Positions 17,161 to 27,244 of a stretch of DNA of 64,000 nucleotides are shown one piece after another. Location of the stretch: contig MABA01000003.1 in assembly GCA_002162875.1 (NCBI GenBank), positions 116,171 to 180,170 on the forward strand. The letters run 5' to 3'. Position numbers and translations under genes: made by a program. How positions within the stretch are numbered: position 1 is the first letter of the stretch; every line of letters begins with the position of its first letter. The DNA is from Rhodobacterales bacterium 52_120_T64. Lineage in GTDB: Bacteria > Pseudomonadota > Alphaproteobacteria > Rhodobacterales > Rhodobacteraceae. Below the pieces are notes generated by a model, which did not search any database, was not told the DNA's origin, and saw only the letters and a list, made by a program, of their open reading frames with translations.

Positions 17161-18453
17161 TTATAGATTGTCGTACATCGGGAATGCATCGCACAAGGCT
17201 TGTACTTCGGCCTTGACGGCTTCTTCTACTGCGCTGTTTCCGTCTTCGCCGTTTGCCGCCAAACCATCGACAACTTTGACTATCAGTTCGCCGATTTTAC
17301 GGAACTCGGCCTCGCCAAATCCGCGTGTGGTTCCGGCAGGGGAACCTAGACGAACACCAGATGTTACCATCGGTTTTTCAGGGTCAAACGGGATGCCGTT
17401 TTTGTTGCAAGTGATGTGGGCACGCCCTAACGCTTTTTCTGTTGCGTTGCCTTTGACGCCTTTGGGGCGCAGGTCAACCAGCAGAACGTGGGTGTCGGTG
17501 CCGCCTGTTACGATGTCCAGTCCACCTTCAATCAGGGTTGCTGCCAAAGTTTGTGCATTGGCGATTACCTGTTTCTGGTAGGTTTTGAACTCGGGGCGCA
17601 AAGCCTCGCCGAAAGCGACGGCTTTGGCGGCGATGACGTGCATTAGAGGGCCGCCCTGAATGCCGGGGAAGATCGCGGAATTCAGTTTCTTCGCAATCGC
17701 TTCGTCATTCGTCAGGATCATGCCACCACGAGGGCCGCGCAAGGTTTTGTGCGTAGTTGTTGTCGCAACATGGGCGTGTGGGAAGGGCGATGGATGCTCG
17801 CCTGCCGCAACGAGGCCGGCGATGTGGGCCATGTCGACCATCAAATATGCGCCAACCATATCGGCAATCTCGCGGAACCGCGCGAAGTCGATCTTGCGCG
17901 GAATGGCAGAGCCACCAGCAATAATCAGTTGCGGTTTGTGTTCTTTGGCCAAGGCCTCGACTTGATCGTAGTCCAACAGGTTGTCTTCTTGACGAACACC
18001 ATATTGAACAGCATTGAACCATTTGCCTGACTGGTTCGGGGCAGCACCATGGGTCAAGTGTCCACCTGAGGCGAGGTTCATACCAAGAATCGTATCACCT
18101 GGTTTGATCAACGCCTGAAAGGCACCTTGGTTTGCTTGCGAACCGGAATTTGGTTGAACGTTAACGAAATCGCAGCCAAACAATTCTTTGGCGCGATCGA
18201 TGGCTAGGTTTTCGGCCACGTCAACGTACTGGCATCCACCATAGTAGCGACGGCCTGGGTAGCCTTCGGCATATTTGTTGGTCATGACTGACCCTTGGGC
18301 TTCCATTACAGCAGCCGAAACGATGTTTTCTGAGGCGATCAGCTCGATCTCGTCGCGTTGGCGGCCGAGTTCATCTGTGATGGATCCGAAAACCGCGGGA
18401 TCACGGCTAGCGAGGCTTTCTGTGAAGAATCCTGCGTCTTTTACATTGGTCAT
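17161..18453 (-). CDS. glyA: Serine hydroxymethyltransferase
   Basis: PLP enzyme that converts serine and tetrahydrofolate to glycine and 5,10-methylene-THF, the main source of one-carbon units. The 430-residue chain is standard length. Visible motifs are [10 protein letters not shown] near residue 37, [11 protein letters not shown] near 98, [13 protein letters not shown] near 207, and the PLP-lysine motif [13 protein letters not shown] with Lys236. The ATG follows CAGGAGATCAAC. It is a single-gene unit, divergent from nadK with 283 bases between them. I looked for a glycine riboswitch-like leader and saw none. Confidence 0.97.
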   Translation of the reverse strand: MTNVKDAGFFTESLASRDPAVFGSITDELGRQRDEIELIASENIVSAAVMEAQGSVMTNKYAEGYPGRRYYGGCQYVDVAENLAIDRAKELFGCDFVNVQPNSGSQANQGAFQALIKPGDTILGMNLASGGHLTHGAAPNQSGKWFNAVQYGVRQEDNLLDYDQVEALAKEHKPQLIIAGGSAIPRKIDFARFREIADMVGAYLMVDMAHIAGLVAAGEHPSPFPHAHVATTTTHKTLRGPRGGMILTNDEAIAKKLNSAIFPGIQGGPLMHVIAAKAVAFGEALRPEFKTYQKQVIANAQTLAATLIEGGLDIVTGGTDTHVLLVDLRPKGVKGNATEKALGRAHITCNKNGIPFDPEKPMVTSGVRLGSPAGTTRGFGEAEFRKIGELIVKVVDGLAANGEDGNSAVEEAVKAEVQALCDAFPMYDNL

Positions 18454-18736
18454 GTTGATCTCCTGTGATTGGCGTTTTAGGGCCTTCTATAGGACGTGTT
18501 TCCGATAGGAAACAAAAAACCGACCTGTAAAATTGGCTAAGCGACGAAATATTTGAGCTGGTTGCGTTGTTGCAGGCAAAAGACGTGTTGAAAAGGTACT
18601 AAAACAGCCCAAAGCGCGGTTTGATGCAAATTCCCGTAACGGATCGGAAAGAGAGTTTCCTGTTGGAAATACCGCATCGTGTTGAACACACGATTCTGGT
18701 CTTGAGTTGTCGGCGTGAAAAAGGGAAACTAGCGGC

Positions 18737-19501
18737 ATGAATTATAAGAATATATCCTTTTTGGCGTCCTCTACGGACGAGGCGCAAGCCGCGGCTGAAA
18801 CCCTTCGCACCCGTTACGGGCATGTCGAGCAGAATGAGGCAGACGTGATAGTCGCCTTAGGCGGCGATGGATTTATGCTGTCGACGCTGCATGATACGCA
18901 AGAACTGCCTGCGCCAGTTTACGGAATGAATCAGGGAACCGTCGGTTTTTTGATGAACGTCTATAGCGAGGATGGCTTGCTGGAGCGTCTACACGCGGCA
19001 GAGGCTGCGGTAATTCACCCCCTCCATATGACGGCAACATGTGCGGATGGCACCGTATCCGAGGCTTTGGCAATTAACGAGGTATCGTTGCTGCGGTCCG
19101 GCCCACAAGCAGCGAAACTGCGAATTTCGGTCGATGGACGCGTGCGGCTGGATGCGTTGGTGTGTGATGGCGCGTTGGTATGTACGCCAGCGGGTTCCAC
19201 TGCGTACAATTATTCCGCCCACGGACCAATCCTACCGATCGAAGCCGATATTCTGGCGTTGACGGCTGTGGCCGCTTTTCGGCCACGTCGCTGGCGTGGG
19301 GCGTTGTTGCCGATGAATGCCTCGATACAGTTTGACGTGTTGGAGCCGGCCAAGCGACCAGTGGCGGCGGTGGCAGATTCAACCGAAGTGCGCGATGTCG
19401 TGCGCGTTGATATTCGTAGCGAGCCGAGCGTTAAGCATACGTTATTGTTTGATCCCGGGCATGGCTTGGAAGAACGACTTATTAACGAACAGTTTACTTA
19501 G
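18737..19501 (+). CDS. nadK: NAD kinase
   Basis: Phosphorylates NAD to NADP with ATP. The 254-residue protein has the diacylglycerol-kinase-like fold signatures: ALGGDGFML at 40-48, [12 protein letters not shown], the conserved INEVSLLRS, and the glycine-rich [15 protein letters not shown]. Its length is typical of the compact alphaproteobacterial form. It starts a plus-strand series, with the AI-2E-type permease gene 11 bases downstream, followed by overlapping hdaA and ppx. The ribosome site is weak (GGGAAACTAGCGG). Confidence 0.94.
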   Translation: MNYKNISFLASSTDEAQAAAETLRTRYGHVEQNEADVIVALGGDGFMLSTLHDTQELPAPVYGMNQGTVGFLMNVYSEDGLLERLHAAEAAVIHPLHMTATCADGTVSEALAINEVSLLRSGPQAAKLRISVDGRVRLDALVCDGALVCTPAGSTAYNYSAHGPILPIEADILALTAVAAFRPRRWRGALLPMNASIQFDVLEPAKRPVAAVADSTEVRDVVRVDIRSEPSVKHTLLFDPGHGLEERLINEQFT

Positions 19502-19512
19502 AGGGGCGGATT

Positions 19513-20583
19513 ATGAGTTTAAGTGTTGGGCAGCAAGCACGTTGGTGGGGCGGCGGGTTTATCGCCTTTTTGCTATTCTTGTGGCTAGTGAACGACGCGA
19601 TTGCCCCGTTCATTCTGGGCACGGCATTCGCGTATCTTCTGGATCCCGTTGCCGACAAGTTGGAAAGCTGGGGAATGGGGCGGACGTGGGCAACGGTGCT
19701 GATCTCGTTGATCGCACTGATAGTAATGCTTTTGGCGTTGGTTCTGGTTGTTCCGTTGATTTTCCGGCAGGTGTCTTCACTAATCGAAACGTCGCCGCAA
19801 TTGGTATCCAGCCTGTTAGAGTTCCTTGCAGCGAAATTCCCGAGCCTACTGGAAGAAGATTCCAGTGTGCGACTGGCACTGTCCTCTTTTGAGGATACGC
19901 TGCGTAGCAAGGGTGTTGCCCTAGCGAACACGGTGCTCGCAACTAGCATTGCGGCGGTTAGTTCGGTGCTGTCGATATTCGTTTCGCTTGTTGTGGCCTT
20001 CTACTTGTTGCTGGACTGGGACCGCATGACCGCTGTTGTGGACGGCTGGATGCCGCGCCAGCATGTGAATGTTATCCGTAAACTCGCACGCGAGTTTGAT
20101 GCCGTTTTGGCGGGTTTTGTTCGCGGACAGATGACTGTCGGTGCGATTTTGGGTGTCTTCTATGCTGTGGCACTGGCTGCGGTTGGGTTGCAATTCGGGG
20201 TGGTCGTCGGGTTATTGGCGGGGGCACTGACGTTTATTCCTTATGTTGGGTCCACCGTCGGTGGCACTGTTTCCATCGGGCTGGCGATTTATCAGTTTTG
20301 GGATAATCCGGTTTGGATCGCTGTGGTTGCAGCAATTTTCATTGCGGGCCAAGCAGTTGAGGGGAATTTTCTGACACCGAAGCTTGTGGGTAGTTCGGTT
20401 GGGTTGCATCCGGTTTGGCTGATGTTTGCGCTATATGCCTTTGGGTCGTTGATCGGATTCACCGGATTATTGATAGCTGTGCCTGCCGCCGCATGTATTG
20501 GCGTTCTGGGGCGTTTCGGGATCAAAAACTATCGCGACAGCAAGCTCTATATTGGACCGCAAGATGACTCGGTGGGCGAATGA
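19513..20583 (+). CDS. AI-2E family transporter (PerM/TqsA-type permease)
   Basis: The 356-residue inner-membrane protein has hydrophobic pairs at about residues 15-45 and 63-95 and a cluster of segments from about 150 to 335, as in the AI-2E exporter family. The segment DWDRMTAVVDGWMPRQH is the family's characteristic cytoplasmic loop. Family members have been linked to autoinducer-2 export or Na+/H+ exchange. The substrate here is unknown. It follows nadK by 11 bases after GAGGGGCGGATT and overlaps hdaA by four bases (ATGA), a gene order common in Rhodobacterales. Confidence 0.85.
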   Translation: MSLSVGQQARWWGGGFIAFLLFLWLVNDAIAPFILGTAFAYLLDPVADKLESWGMGRTWATVLISLIALIVMLLALVLVVPLIFRQVSSLIETSPQLVSSLLEFLAAKFPSLLEEDSSVRLALSSFEDTLRSKGVALANTVLATSIAAVSSVLSIFVSLVVAFYLLLDWDRMTAVVDGWMPRQHVNVIRKLAREFDAVLAGFVRGQMTVGAILGVFYAVALAAVGLQFGVVVGLLAGALTFIPYVGSTVGGTVSIGLAIYQFWDNPVWIAVVAAIFIAGQAVEGNFLTPKLVGSSVGLHPVWLMFALYAFGSLIGFTGLLIAVPAAACIGVLGRFGIKNYRDSKLYIGPQDDSVGE

Positions 20584-21281
20584 GCAAACCTGAGCAACTG
20601 GTTCTGGATTTGCCCTCGCGGGCGGCGTTGGGGCGGGAGGATTTTTTCGTCTCACCTGCTAATGCGTTGGCGTTGCAAGCACTTGACCGGTGGCCTGGTT
20701 GGGCAACGGGGAAGCTGGCGCTTTGTGGGCCAGCGGCCTCTGGTAAGTCGCATTTGGTTCAGGTTTGGGCGGCACGATCCGGCGGGGCCGTGGTTGGCGC
20801 GGAAGAGCTGGCGCAGCTAGATGTTGCTACGTTGGCCGAAGTGGGCGGTGTCGCGGTGGAGGATGTGCATCGCCTGTCGAAGTTGACGGGCGCGCAGCGG
20901 GATCAGTCCGAAGTGGCGCTGTTTCACCTTCACAACCGTCTTTTGGGCGCGGGTGGAACATTGTTGGTCACCGGTGAGGGGGCACCCTCGCGTTGGAAAA
21001 TCGCGCTGCCGGACTTGGCTTCGCGCCTGCGCGCAACCGAAGTGGCGACATTGGAGGCACCCGATGACGCGCTGTTGTCTGCTATATTAGTGAAGCTTTT
21101 TGCTGATCGCCAGTTGCAGGTATCGCCGGACCTTATTCAGTTTCTACTTAGCCGGATTGATCGATCGTTCGCGTCAGCCAAGGCAACGGTTGAGGCTTTA
21201 GATCGCGCGGGCTTATCGCGCAAACGGGCAATCACACCGCGTTTGGCAGGCGAGGTATTGCGCACATTGGACACCGCATGA
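20580..21281 (+). CDS. hdaA: HdaA, DnaA-related regulator of replication initiation
   Basis: AAA+ protein homologous to the ATPase domain of DnaA. In Caulobacter, HdaA works with the sliding clamp to promote hydrolysis of DnaA-ATP and prevent re-initiation. The 233 residues contain a clamp-binding-like N-terminal motif QLVLDLP (6-12), Walker A GPAASGKSH (50-58), a degenerate Walker B region (GGVAVEDVHRL) and a sensor/lid part. There is no DnaA DNA-binding domain at the C-terminus. Overlaps of four bases with both flanking genes indicate coupled translation. Confidence 0.85.
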   Translation: MSKPEQLVLDLPSRAALGREDFFVSPANALALQALDRWPGWATGKLALCGPAASGKSHLVQVWAARSGGAVVGAEELAQLDVATLAEVGGVAVEDVHRLSKLTGAQRDQSEVALFHLHNRLLGAGGTLLVTGEGAPSRWKIALPDLASRLRATEVATLEAPDDALLSAILVKLFADRQLQVSPDLIQFLLSRIDRSFASAKATVEALDRAGLSRKRAITPRLAGEVLRTLDTA

Positions 21282-22738
21282 GCATTGATCGCTCGCGGGT
21301 CGGGGTGGTGGATGTGGGGTCCAATTCCGTTCGGTTAGTGGTTTTTGACGGTATATCGCGTTCACCCGCATATTTCTATAATGAGAAGGTTTTGTGCGGT
21401 TTGGGTGCTGGCCTGGCCGAGAGCGGGTGCTTGAATCCTGAAGGAAGAGTTCGGGCGCTCGGAGCATTGCGACGTTTTGCGGCATTAATGAAGGGGTTCG
21501 GCGCGGGTGCATTAACCGGTGTAGCCACGGCAGCGGTGCGCGAGGCGAGCGACGGACCGGAGTTTGTATCCGAGGTGTTACAGGAGACAGGTATCGAACT
21601 GCAGGTCATTTCCGGAGTTGAGGAGGCCGCGTTTTCAGCCAAAGGAGTGTTGCTCGGTTGGCCCAAGGCAAACGGGTTGGTTTGCGACATCGGCGGGGCG
21701 TCAATGGAATTGGCGCGGTTGCAAGACGGTGTTATCGGGGCGTGTGGAACGTCGCCTCTGGGGCCATTAAAGCTGCAAGACTACGATGGCAATGTAGATG
21801 CGCAAATCGCGCGGGAGGTCCGCTCGTTGTTGAACGAGGTGGGGAGCAAAGCCGGGCATCTTTTCTTGGTGGGTGGCTCGTGGCGCGCAGTTGCCCGGCT
21901 TGATATGTCGCGCAGGGGATATCCGTTTAAAGTGTTGCATGAATACCGGCTGTCGGCCGCGCAAATACGTGAAACGGTCGATTGGATTGCCGCACAAAGC
22001 GCCGAGGAGCTAGAGGCGCGGACGAACACGTCGAAAGAACGGTTGGCACTGGTGCCAATGGCAGCAAGGGTTATGACGGGGCTGTTGAAGGCCTTGGAGC
22101 CCGAGGAAGTTATCATTTCCAGTTATGGACTGCGCGAGGGAATGTTGCATGAACAAATGCCGCTCTCGACACGTGGGCTGGACCCGCTGACCGAGGCTTG
22201 TAGGCAAATGGAGGCGACGTCAGCAAGGTTTCCGGGATTTGGGCAGGTGCTCTTTGAATGGTTGCGCCCGCTTTATCCCGACGTAGCTGCCGAAAGGCGG
22301 CGGTTGATATTGGCCGCATGCCTGTTGCATGACACCAGCTGGCAGGCGCATCCGGATTACCGTGCGATTATGTGTTTCGAGGCGGTCACGCGCGCCAACC
22401 TTGGCGGTGTAGACCACGCGGGACGGATGTTTTTGGGGCTGGCCATTCTCAGCCGTTACAAGAATTCCGGTGTCACGTCGTTGGGCGAAGGGATGATGGC
22501 ACTGTTAACGGACGACGAGATCAACGATGCCGTTTCGCTTGGTAAGGCGATGCGGCTGGGTGCAATGGTTTCGGGGGCGCAAGCGGATCTGCTGGACAAG
22601 GCGACGTTGGCCCGAACGAGCGATTCTTTAGAATTAACACTCGAAGGACCGGCGCTCGCTTTGAACGGTGAAGTCGTCGAAAAACGGTTGGAATCGTTGG
22701 CCCGGGCGATGCGATTGGAAGCTAGGTTGCGATACTGA
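21278..22738 (+). CDS. ppx: Ppx/GppA family exopolyphosphatase
   Basis: Member of the sugar-kinase/Hsp70 superfamily that removes phosphate from polyphosphate or pppGpp. The 486 residues begin VGVVDVGSNSVRLVVFDG (phosphate-1 loop). Next come GVATAAVREASDG and the second nucleotide site VCDIGGASMELARL near residue 130. A C-terminal HD-like helical extension (about 310-486, with LLHDTSW) follows. Polyphosphate versus pppGpp preference cannot be told from sequence. It overlaps hdaA by ATGA and is the last gene of the series; an AT-rich palindrome follows the stop. Confidence 0.9.
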   Translation: MSIDRSRVGVVDVGSNSVRLVVFDGISRSPAYFYNEKVLCGLGAGLAESGCLNPEGRVRALGALRRFAALMKGFGAGALTGVATAAVREASDGPEFVSEVLQETGIELQVISGVEEAAFSAKGVLLGWPKANGLVCDIGGASMELARLQDGVIGACGTSPLGPLKLQDYDGNVDAQIAREVRSLLNEVGSKAGHLFLVGGSWRAVARLDMSRRGYPFKVLHEYRLSAAQIRETVDWIAAQSAEELEARTNTSKERLALVPMAARVMTGLLKALEPEEVIISSYGLREGMLHEQMPLSTRGLDPLTEACRQMEATSARFPGFGQVLFEWLRPLYPDVAAERRRLILAACLLHDTSWQAHPDYRAIMCFEAVTRANLGGVDHAGRMFLGLAILSRYKNSGVTSLGEGMMALLTDDEINDAVSLGKAMRLGAMVSGAQADLLDKATLARTSDSLELTLEGPALALNGEVVEKRLESLARAMRLEARLRY

Positions 22739-23334
22739 GAAAATAAAGTTCGCAAATTGGTAATTTAAACTTTAGTTTATGGATTATTTACATGTAAAAT
22801 TTGTAATTGAAGTTGTCTGAGAATCCTTGGTGACATAGCCGCACCAATTGATGTTGGGTAACGGGCTGTGGGGTACGCCTTTCGCAGAAGTTATTCTGTG
22901 CCGACGAAGACAATCGGCTGTCTGATTGCATTCCCGAAAGGGGGGCGCGCTTTGGTGGGAGATATATATTGTCCATCCGCATTATGCGCCAAAATTGAAG
23001 AGTTGTTGAGTAGCGATTGCATGTATCAGACAGGGATTCTCAGCACTAACTATCATGTGACAGGTATGTTTGTCGGAGAAACAAAAACGGCCCACATTGC
23101 TGTGAACCGCCTATTTGTTTCCCTGGACTTGAGCCATATTCGCTTAGCCATGTTATCACCGTGAGCCGTCTTCGCACCCTTGGGTGGAGCGACATCTTCT
23201 AAGACAACGAGCCACGTTAAAACAGAAAAACCGATTCAACGCAATCAATTTTATGCCAATCCGTCGCAGGTGCCATTGCAAGGCTTGCGGGGTTGTCATA
23301 CACCCGATTGAAACAAACTTATTGGAGGCCTCAA
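22739..23334. other. AT-rich 596-base gap between ppx and proS
   Basis: The longest gene-free stretch in the window. The first 90 bases are strongly A+T-rich and include the palindrome TAAACT-TT-AGTTTA at 22766-22779. A 98-codon open frame with a GTG start spans 22868-23164. It has no convincing ribosome site, no recognised domain and no hydrophobic or repeat pattern, so I do not call it a gene. The last 100 bases should hold the proS promoter. No tRNA, terminator with a T-run or insertion-sequence end is recognised. Confidence 0.5.
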
Positions 23335-24672
23335 ATGCGCCTGACCCGTTACTTTTTGCCAATCATGAAAGAAACTCCCTCGGAGGCGTCAATTGCTAGC
23401 CATCGCCTGATGCTGCGCGCAGGAATGATCCGCCAGTCTAGCGCGGGGATATACTCGTGGTTGCCGATGGGTTTCAAGGTTTTGCAACGGCTCGAGCAGA
23501 TCGTTCACGAGGAACAAACGCGCGCCGGTCACATTCCGATGCTGATGCCAACGCTGCAATCGGCAGACCTGTGGCGCGAAAGTGGGCGATACGACGATTA
23601 CGGCAAAGAAATGTTGCGGATTACGGATCGCCATGGCCGCGACATGCTTTACGGGCCAACGAACGAGGAGTTGATCACGGATATTTTCCGCAACGCGGTG
23701 AATTCCTATAAAGATCTGCCAAAGACGCTTTATCACATCCAATGGAAATTCCGCGACGAAGTTCGCCCCCGTTTTGGTGTGATGCGTGGTCGCGAATTCT
23801 ATATGAAAGACGGTTACAGTTTTGACGTGGATGAAGCGGGTGCGCTGCATTCTTATAACCGTCACTTGGTAAGCTATCTGCGCACATTTGAACGTATGGG
23901 TCTGAAAGCCATTCCTATGAAGGCAGACACAGGACCAATTGGCGGCGATCACAGCCATGAATTCCTTGTGCTGGCCGAAACGGGCGAAAGCGAAGTGTTC
24001 TATGACAGCAAGGTTCTGGACATGGGGCTGGGTGATCGTGAAGTTGATTTTGACGATGTTGCACAGTGTCAGGGTATCTTCGACGAGTTCACAACACCTT
24101 ATGCGCGCACAGATGAAACGCATGACGAGACGAAATTTAACGATGTTCCGGAAGATCGGCGGATGTCCGCGCGCGGTATTGAGGTCGGACAGATCTTCTA
24201 TTTCGGCACCAAATATTCCGAGGCAATGGGCGCGAATGTTGTGATGTCCGATGGCTCGCGCAAGCCCGTTGAAATGGGTTCGCACGGGATTGGCGTCAGC
24301 CGTCTGATCGGGGCTTTGATTGAAGCAAACCACGATGACAAAGGGATTATATGGCCTGAAAGCGTGGCACCGTTCCGCGTTGGGTTGGTGAACTTACGTC
24401 AGGGTGACGATGCGGCCGATGCGGCATGTGAAAGCCTTTATACCGGTTTGGTAAAAGCAGGTCTTGATCCGCTTTATGATGATCGCGATGAGCGCGCGGG
24501 CGCGAAATTCGCCTCGATGGACCTGATTGGATGTCCTTGGCGCATTACTGTTGGTCCTCGTGGGTTGAAAAATGGTGTTGTTGAGCTAACATCACGTCTC
24601 ACAGGTGAAACAATTGAACTGTCGCCCGAAGCGGCGCTTGATCGGTGCATCGAGATTTACGCGGACGTCTAG
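23335..24672 (+). CDS. proS: Prolyl-tRNA synthetase, short alphaproteobacterial form
   Basis: Class II aminoacyl-tRNA synthetase charging tRNA-Pro. At 445 residues it is the short form without the editing insertion found in the roughly 570-residue E. coli type. Motif 2 ([18 protein letters not shown]) is continuous with little between motifs 2 and 3. Motif 3 is [13 protein letters not shown], and a C-terminal anticodon-binding domain follows ([15 protein letters not shown]). The ATG at 23335 was chosen over an earlier one at 23293 because ATTGGAGGCC lies immediately before it and the protein then begins [15 protein letters not shown] as in the family. The DUF2937 gene follows after 13 bases. 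Confidence 0.96.
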   Translation: MRLTRYFLPIMKETPSEASIASHRLMLRAGMIRQSSAGIYSWLPMGFKVLQRLEQIVHEEQTRAGHIPMLMPTLQSADLWRESGRYDDYGKEMLRITDRHGRDMLYGPTNEELITDIFRNAVNSYKDLPKTLYHIQWKFRDEVRPRFGVMRGREFYMKDGYSFDVDEAGALHSYNRHLVSYLRTFERMGLKAIPMKADTGPIGGDHSHEFLVLAETGESEVFYDSKVLDMGLGDREVDFDDVAQCQGIFDEFTTPYARTDETHDETKFNDVPEDRRMSARGIEVGQIFYFGTKYSEAMGANVVMSDGSRKPVEMGSHGIGVSRLIGALIEANHDDKGIIWPESVAPFRVGLVNLRQGDDAADAACESLYTGLVKAGLDPLYDDRDERAGAKFASMDLIGCPWRITVGPRGLKNGVVELTSRLTGETIELSPEAALDRCIEIYADV

Positions 24673-24685
24673 CAGCGAGGGTTAA

Positions 24686-25171
24686 ATGGCAAATCTGCCA
24701 GGTATTGTAGGCGCGGTGGTTCTGGGCGTAGTCATGTCCCAGTTCCCCGAGTTTACGCAGCAATACCAGCAACGCCTCGGTGGGGCGGTGGACGAATTGC
24801 GGATTATCACTGACGAGTTCGACCGTGCGGCGACAGATCAAGGTCTTAGCCGCGACGAAGCGTTGGCGGCTTACACTGGTTCAGAGTTTCTGGAAATACG
24901 CGCTTTTGATTTGGAGGCGACGTTTGCACGTTTTGAACGCCTTAGCGAAGATTTGACCATTCTTGAGAATGCGAATGCGCTTCGCCGGTTGAAAAATTTC
25001 ACACATATGACTGATAACACTTTGGTGGAACGCACTTGGCAGGCATTCAAACCCGCTGTGCCGGTTACATCCGAAGGATTAACCTTTGCGGCGTTTGGTG
25101 GGGTAGCCGGATTTGCAGGTTTTGCGGGATTATCCCGATTGGTATTCAGACGTCGAAGGAAGTACGCGTGA
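24686..25171 (+). CDS. DUF2937 family membrane protein
   Basis: Uncharacterised protein of 161 residues. There is a short hydrophobic N-terminal segment (GIVGAVVLGVVM). A predicted helical, probably periplasmic domain (about 20-130, FDRAATDQGLSRDEALAAY) follows. A second hydrophobic segment (FAAFGGVAGFAGFAGL) ends in a basic tail RRRRKYA. This two-helix hairpin topology matches DUF2937 proteins. It lies between proS and lolC, and its TGA stop overlaps the GTG start of lolC (GTGA), so all four genes from proS to lolD are probably one transcript. The function is unknown. Confidence 0.8.
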   Translation: MANLPGIVGAVVLGVVMSQFPEFTQQYQQRLGGAVDELRIITDEFDRAATDQGLSRDEALAAYTGSEFLEIRAFDLEATFARFERLSEDLTILENANALRRLKNFTHMTDNTLVERTWQAFKPAVPVTSEGLTFAAFGGVAGFAGFAGLSRLVFRRRRKYA

Positions 25172-26454
25172 ACAAACGAACGACGCCCCCTTTTGCGGGA
25201 TTCGAGTGGGCCATAGCATGGCGATACCTACGGGCACGACGTGCCGAGGGTGGCGTGTCTGTAATGACATGGATATCGCTGATCGGTATCGCTTTGGCGG
25301 TGTTTGCGCTGATTGCGACAATGGCGGTCAGGTCGGGCTTTCGGGCGGATTTCACCGCAACAATTCTGGGTGCGAACGCCCACGTGACGATTTACGAAAC
25401 CAATTATTCTGACGAAGGCGTGCGCCTCGGGATTATTGCCTATCCCGAAATGGTGGCCAATGTGGCCGCAGTGGAGGGTGTCACCCGCGTAGCACCGATT
25501 ATTCGCGGGCAGGTTATGGCGTCGTCTACCTCCCGCAACACGGGCGCAGAGGTCTACGGAGAAACGTTGGAGGACTTGCGAACCTTGCCACTGGTCGCCA
25601 ATCCCGAAGCATCATCCGGATCGCTAGAAGATTTCGGTGAAGGTGGAATCGCGATCGGGTCCGGTATTGCACGCACGCTTGGTGTTAGGGTCGGGGATTT
25701 TGTGACACTCATTTCGCCTGACGGGGTGAAGACGCCGTTCGGAACATCCCCACGTATCAACGACTATAAGGTCGCGTACATCTTTCAGGTAGGACGATCC
25801 GATATTGATCGCACACGAATTTATATTCCTTTTGACGAAGCGCAGAGCTTCTTTAACCGCGAAGGTTCGGCCGACGAGCTTGAAGTTGCGGTTGCCAACC
25901 CCGAGGCCGTGGACGAGATGCGTCTGGCCTTGGTCGAGGCTGCAGGGCAGCGCGTGGTGATATGGACATGGCGCGATGCGTCCGGTGCGTTCTTGCGGGC
26001 TTTGGAGGTGGAGGACAACGTGATGTTCATCCTAATGTCGATCCTCGTGCTGATAGCGGCGATGAATATTATATCCGGCTTGATTATGCTGGTAAAAAAC
26101 AAGACACGCGACATTGGCATTTTGCGCACGATGGGTCTGACGCAAGGGTCGATCATGCGGATATTCTTTATCAGTGGGGCAAGCATCGGTCTGGTTGGGA
26201 CGGCACTAGGTGTCATTTTGGGTTGCCTGTTCGCGATCTATATTGACCCGGTTTTTGCTTTTGTGGACGGCATCATGGGCGGCGGCGTTTGGGATCCGAA
26301 CGTGCGGTACCTCTCGAGGCTTCCGGCAAAACTGGAACTGCGTGATGTGTTAAGCGCGGTTATCCTTTCGCTAACCCTTTCGTTTGTCATAACCATTTTT
26401 CCGGCGCGCCGCGCAGCCAAGATGGACCCGGTGGAGGCGTTAAGGAATGAGTAA
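25168..26454 (+). CDS. lolC: Lipoprotein-releasing ABC transporter permease LolC/LolE type
   Basis: Inner-membrane permease of the LolCDE complex, which extracts mature lipoproteins and passes them to LolA. From the GTG at 25168 the chain is 428 residues. It has one membrane segment near residues 32-52, a periplasmic domain of about 220 residues, and three C-terminal segments (roughly 285-310, 330-350, 390-410) in the FtsX/MacB_PCD layout. The GTG overlaps the previous stop and follows GAAGGAAG. An earlier in-frame ATG at 25036 lies inside the DUF2937 gene and is rejected. Only one permease gene is present, the usual single-permease situation in alphaproteobacteria. Confidence 0.92.
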   Translation: MNKRTTPPFAGFEWAIAWRYLRARRAEGGVSVMTWISLIGIALAVFALIATMAVRSGFRADFTATILGANAHVTIYETNYSDEGVRLGIIAYPEMVANVAAVEGVTRVAPIIRGQVMASSTSRNTGAEVYGETLEDLRTLPLVANPEASSGSLEDFGEGGIAIGSGIARTLGVRVGDFVTLISPDGVKTPFGTSPRINDYKVAYIFQVGRSDIDRTRIYIPFDEAQSFFNREGSADELEVAVANPEAVDEMRLALVEAAGQRVVIWTWRDASGAFLRALEVEDNVMFILMSILVLIAAMNIISGLIMLVKNKTRDIGILRTMGLTQGSIMRIFFISGASIGLVGTALGVILGCLFAIYIDPVFAFVDGIMGGGVWDPNVRYLSRLPAKLELRDVLSAVILSLTLSFVITIFPARRAAKMDPVEALRNE

Positions 26455-27124
26455 TCTTGCGCTGAAACTAACCGATATTCACCGGACCTTTAACAAAGGT
26501 AAACCGAACGAGGTTCTCGTGTTGGACGGCGTATCGATGACGTTGGACCCAGGCGAAGTTGTGGCGCTGGTGGCCCCATCTGGTGCGGGTAAATCGACGT
26601 TGCTGCATATTGCTGGTCTGTTGGATACGGTGGACAGCGGGACTATCGAGATTGGAGGGAAGCTGGCCTCTGGTCAATCGGACCGGAAGCGGACACGGAT
26701 GCGGCGCAATAGCATTGGATTTATTTATCAATTTCACCACCTGCTACCGGAATTTTCTGCGGTAGAGAACATCACATTGCCACAACGCGCGGCAGGTGTG
26801 CCCAAGGCCGAAGCGCAAGATCGGGCTAACGATTTGTTGGACAAGGTAGGCTTGTCACATCGCCTTACACACCGCCCCGGCGAGCTTTCAGGTGGCGAGC
26901 AGCAACGGGTGGCGTTCTGTCGGGCGTTGGCCAACGGCCCAAGTGTTTTGCTGGCGGATGAGCCGACGGGAAATCTCGACCCTGAAACATCAGACCGCGT
27001 TTTTGAAACCTTGTTGGACTTGGTGCGGGAAACCGGTCTGTCAGCATTGATTGCTACACATAATCTTGATTTAGCGGCCCGCATGGATCGGGTGTTAACA
27101 TTGTCGCAAGGACGGTTAGAGTAA
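26447..27124 (+). CDS. lolD: Lipoprotein-releasing ABC transporter ATPase LolD
   Basis: ATP-binding subunit powering LolC. The 225 residues hold Walker A (APSGAGKST, 43-51), Q-loop (FIYQFHHLLPEFSA), signature LSGGEQQRV, Walker B VLLADEPTGNLD and the switch histidine in IATHNLD. It overlaps lolC by 8 bases, confirming the operon. A hairpin with 7-bp arms lies 39 bases after its stop (27164-27187), without a T-run. Confidence 0.95.
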   Translation: MSNLALKLTDIHRTFNKGKPNEVLVLDGVSMTLDPGEVVALVAPSGAGKSTLLHIAGLLDTVDSGTIEIGGKLASGQSDRKRTRMRRNSIGFIYQFHHLLPEFSAVENITLPQRAAGVPKAEAQDRANDLLDKVGLSHRLTHRPGELSGGEQQRVAFCRALANGPSVLLADEPTGNLDPETSDRVFETLLDLVRETGLSALIATHNLDLAARMDRVLTLSQGRLE

Positions 27125-27204
27125 ACCTAATCGAATCACTTGTTACCTACCCAAACTAAAAGAATTCCCGGTTGTTCGTTCGGGAATCCCAACAGATTTT
27201 AAGA

Positions 27205-27219
27205 TGGTCAAAAAGACCA
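27205..27219. promoter_or_regulatory. TGGTC-N5-GACCA palindrome upstream of glutamate dehydrogenase
   Basis: A 5-bp perfect inverted repeat around AAAAA lies 26 bases before the ATG of the dehydrogenase gene. TGGTC/GACCA half-sites are reminiscent of GntR-type operators, but the spacing is not diagnostic. It may be a regulator site at the 5' end of the transcript, or chance. Confidence 0.35.
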
Positions 27220-27244
27220 CAGTATAAACCGAGGGAGAATACAT

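Noticed and set aside
22868..23164. 98-codon frame with GTG start in the ppx-proS gap
   Set aside because: No ribosome site, domain, signal peptide or helix pattern. It cannot be supported as a gene from sequence alone.
23389..24333. 314-codon open frame antisense to proS
   Set aside because: Shadow of a highly conserved synthetase; no ribosome site or motif.
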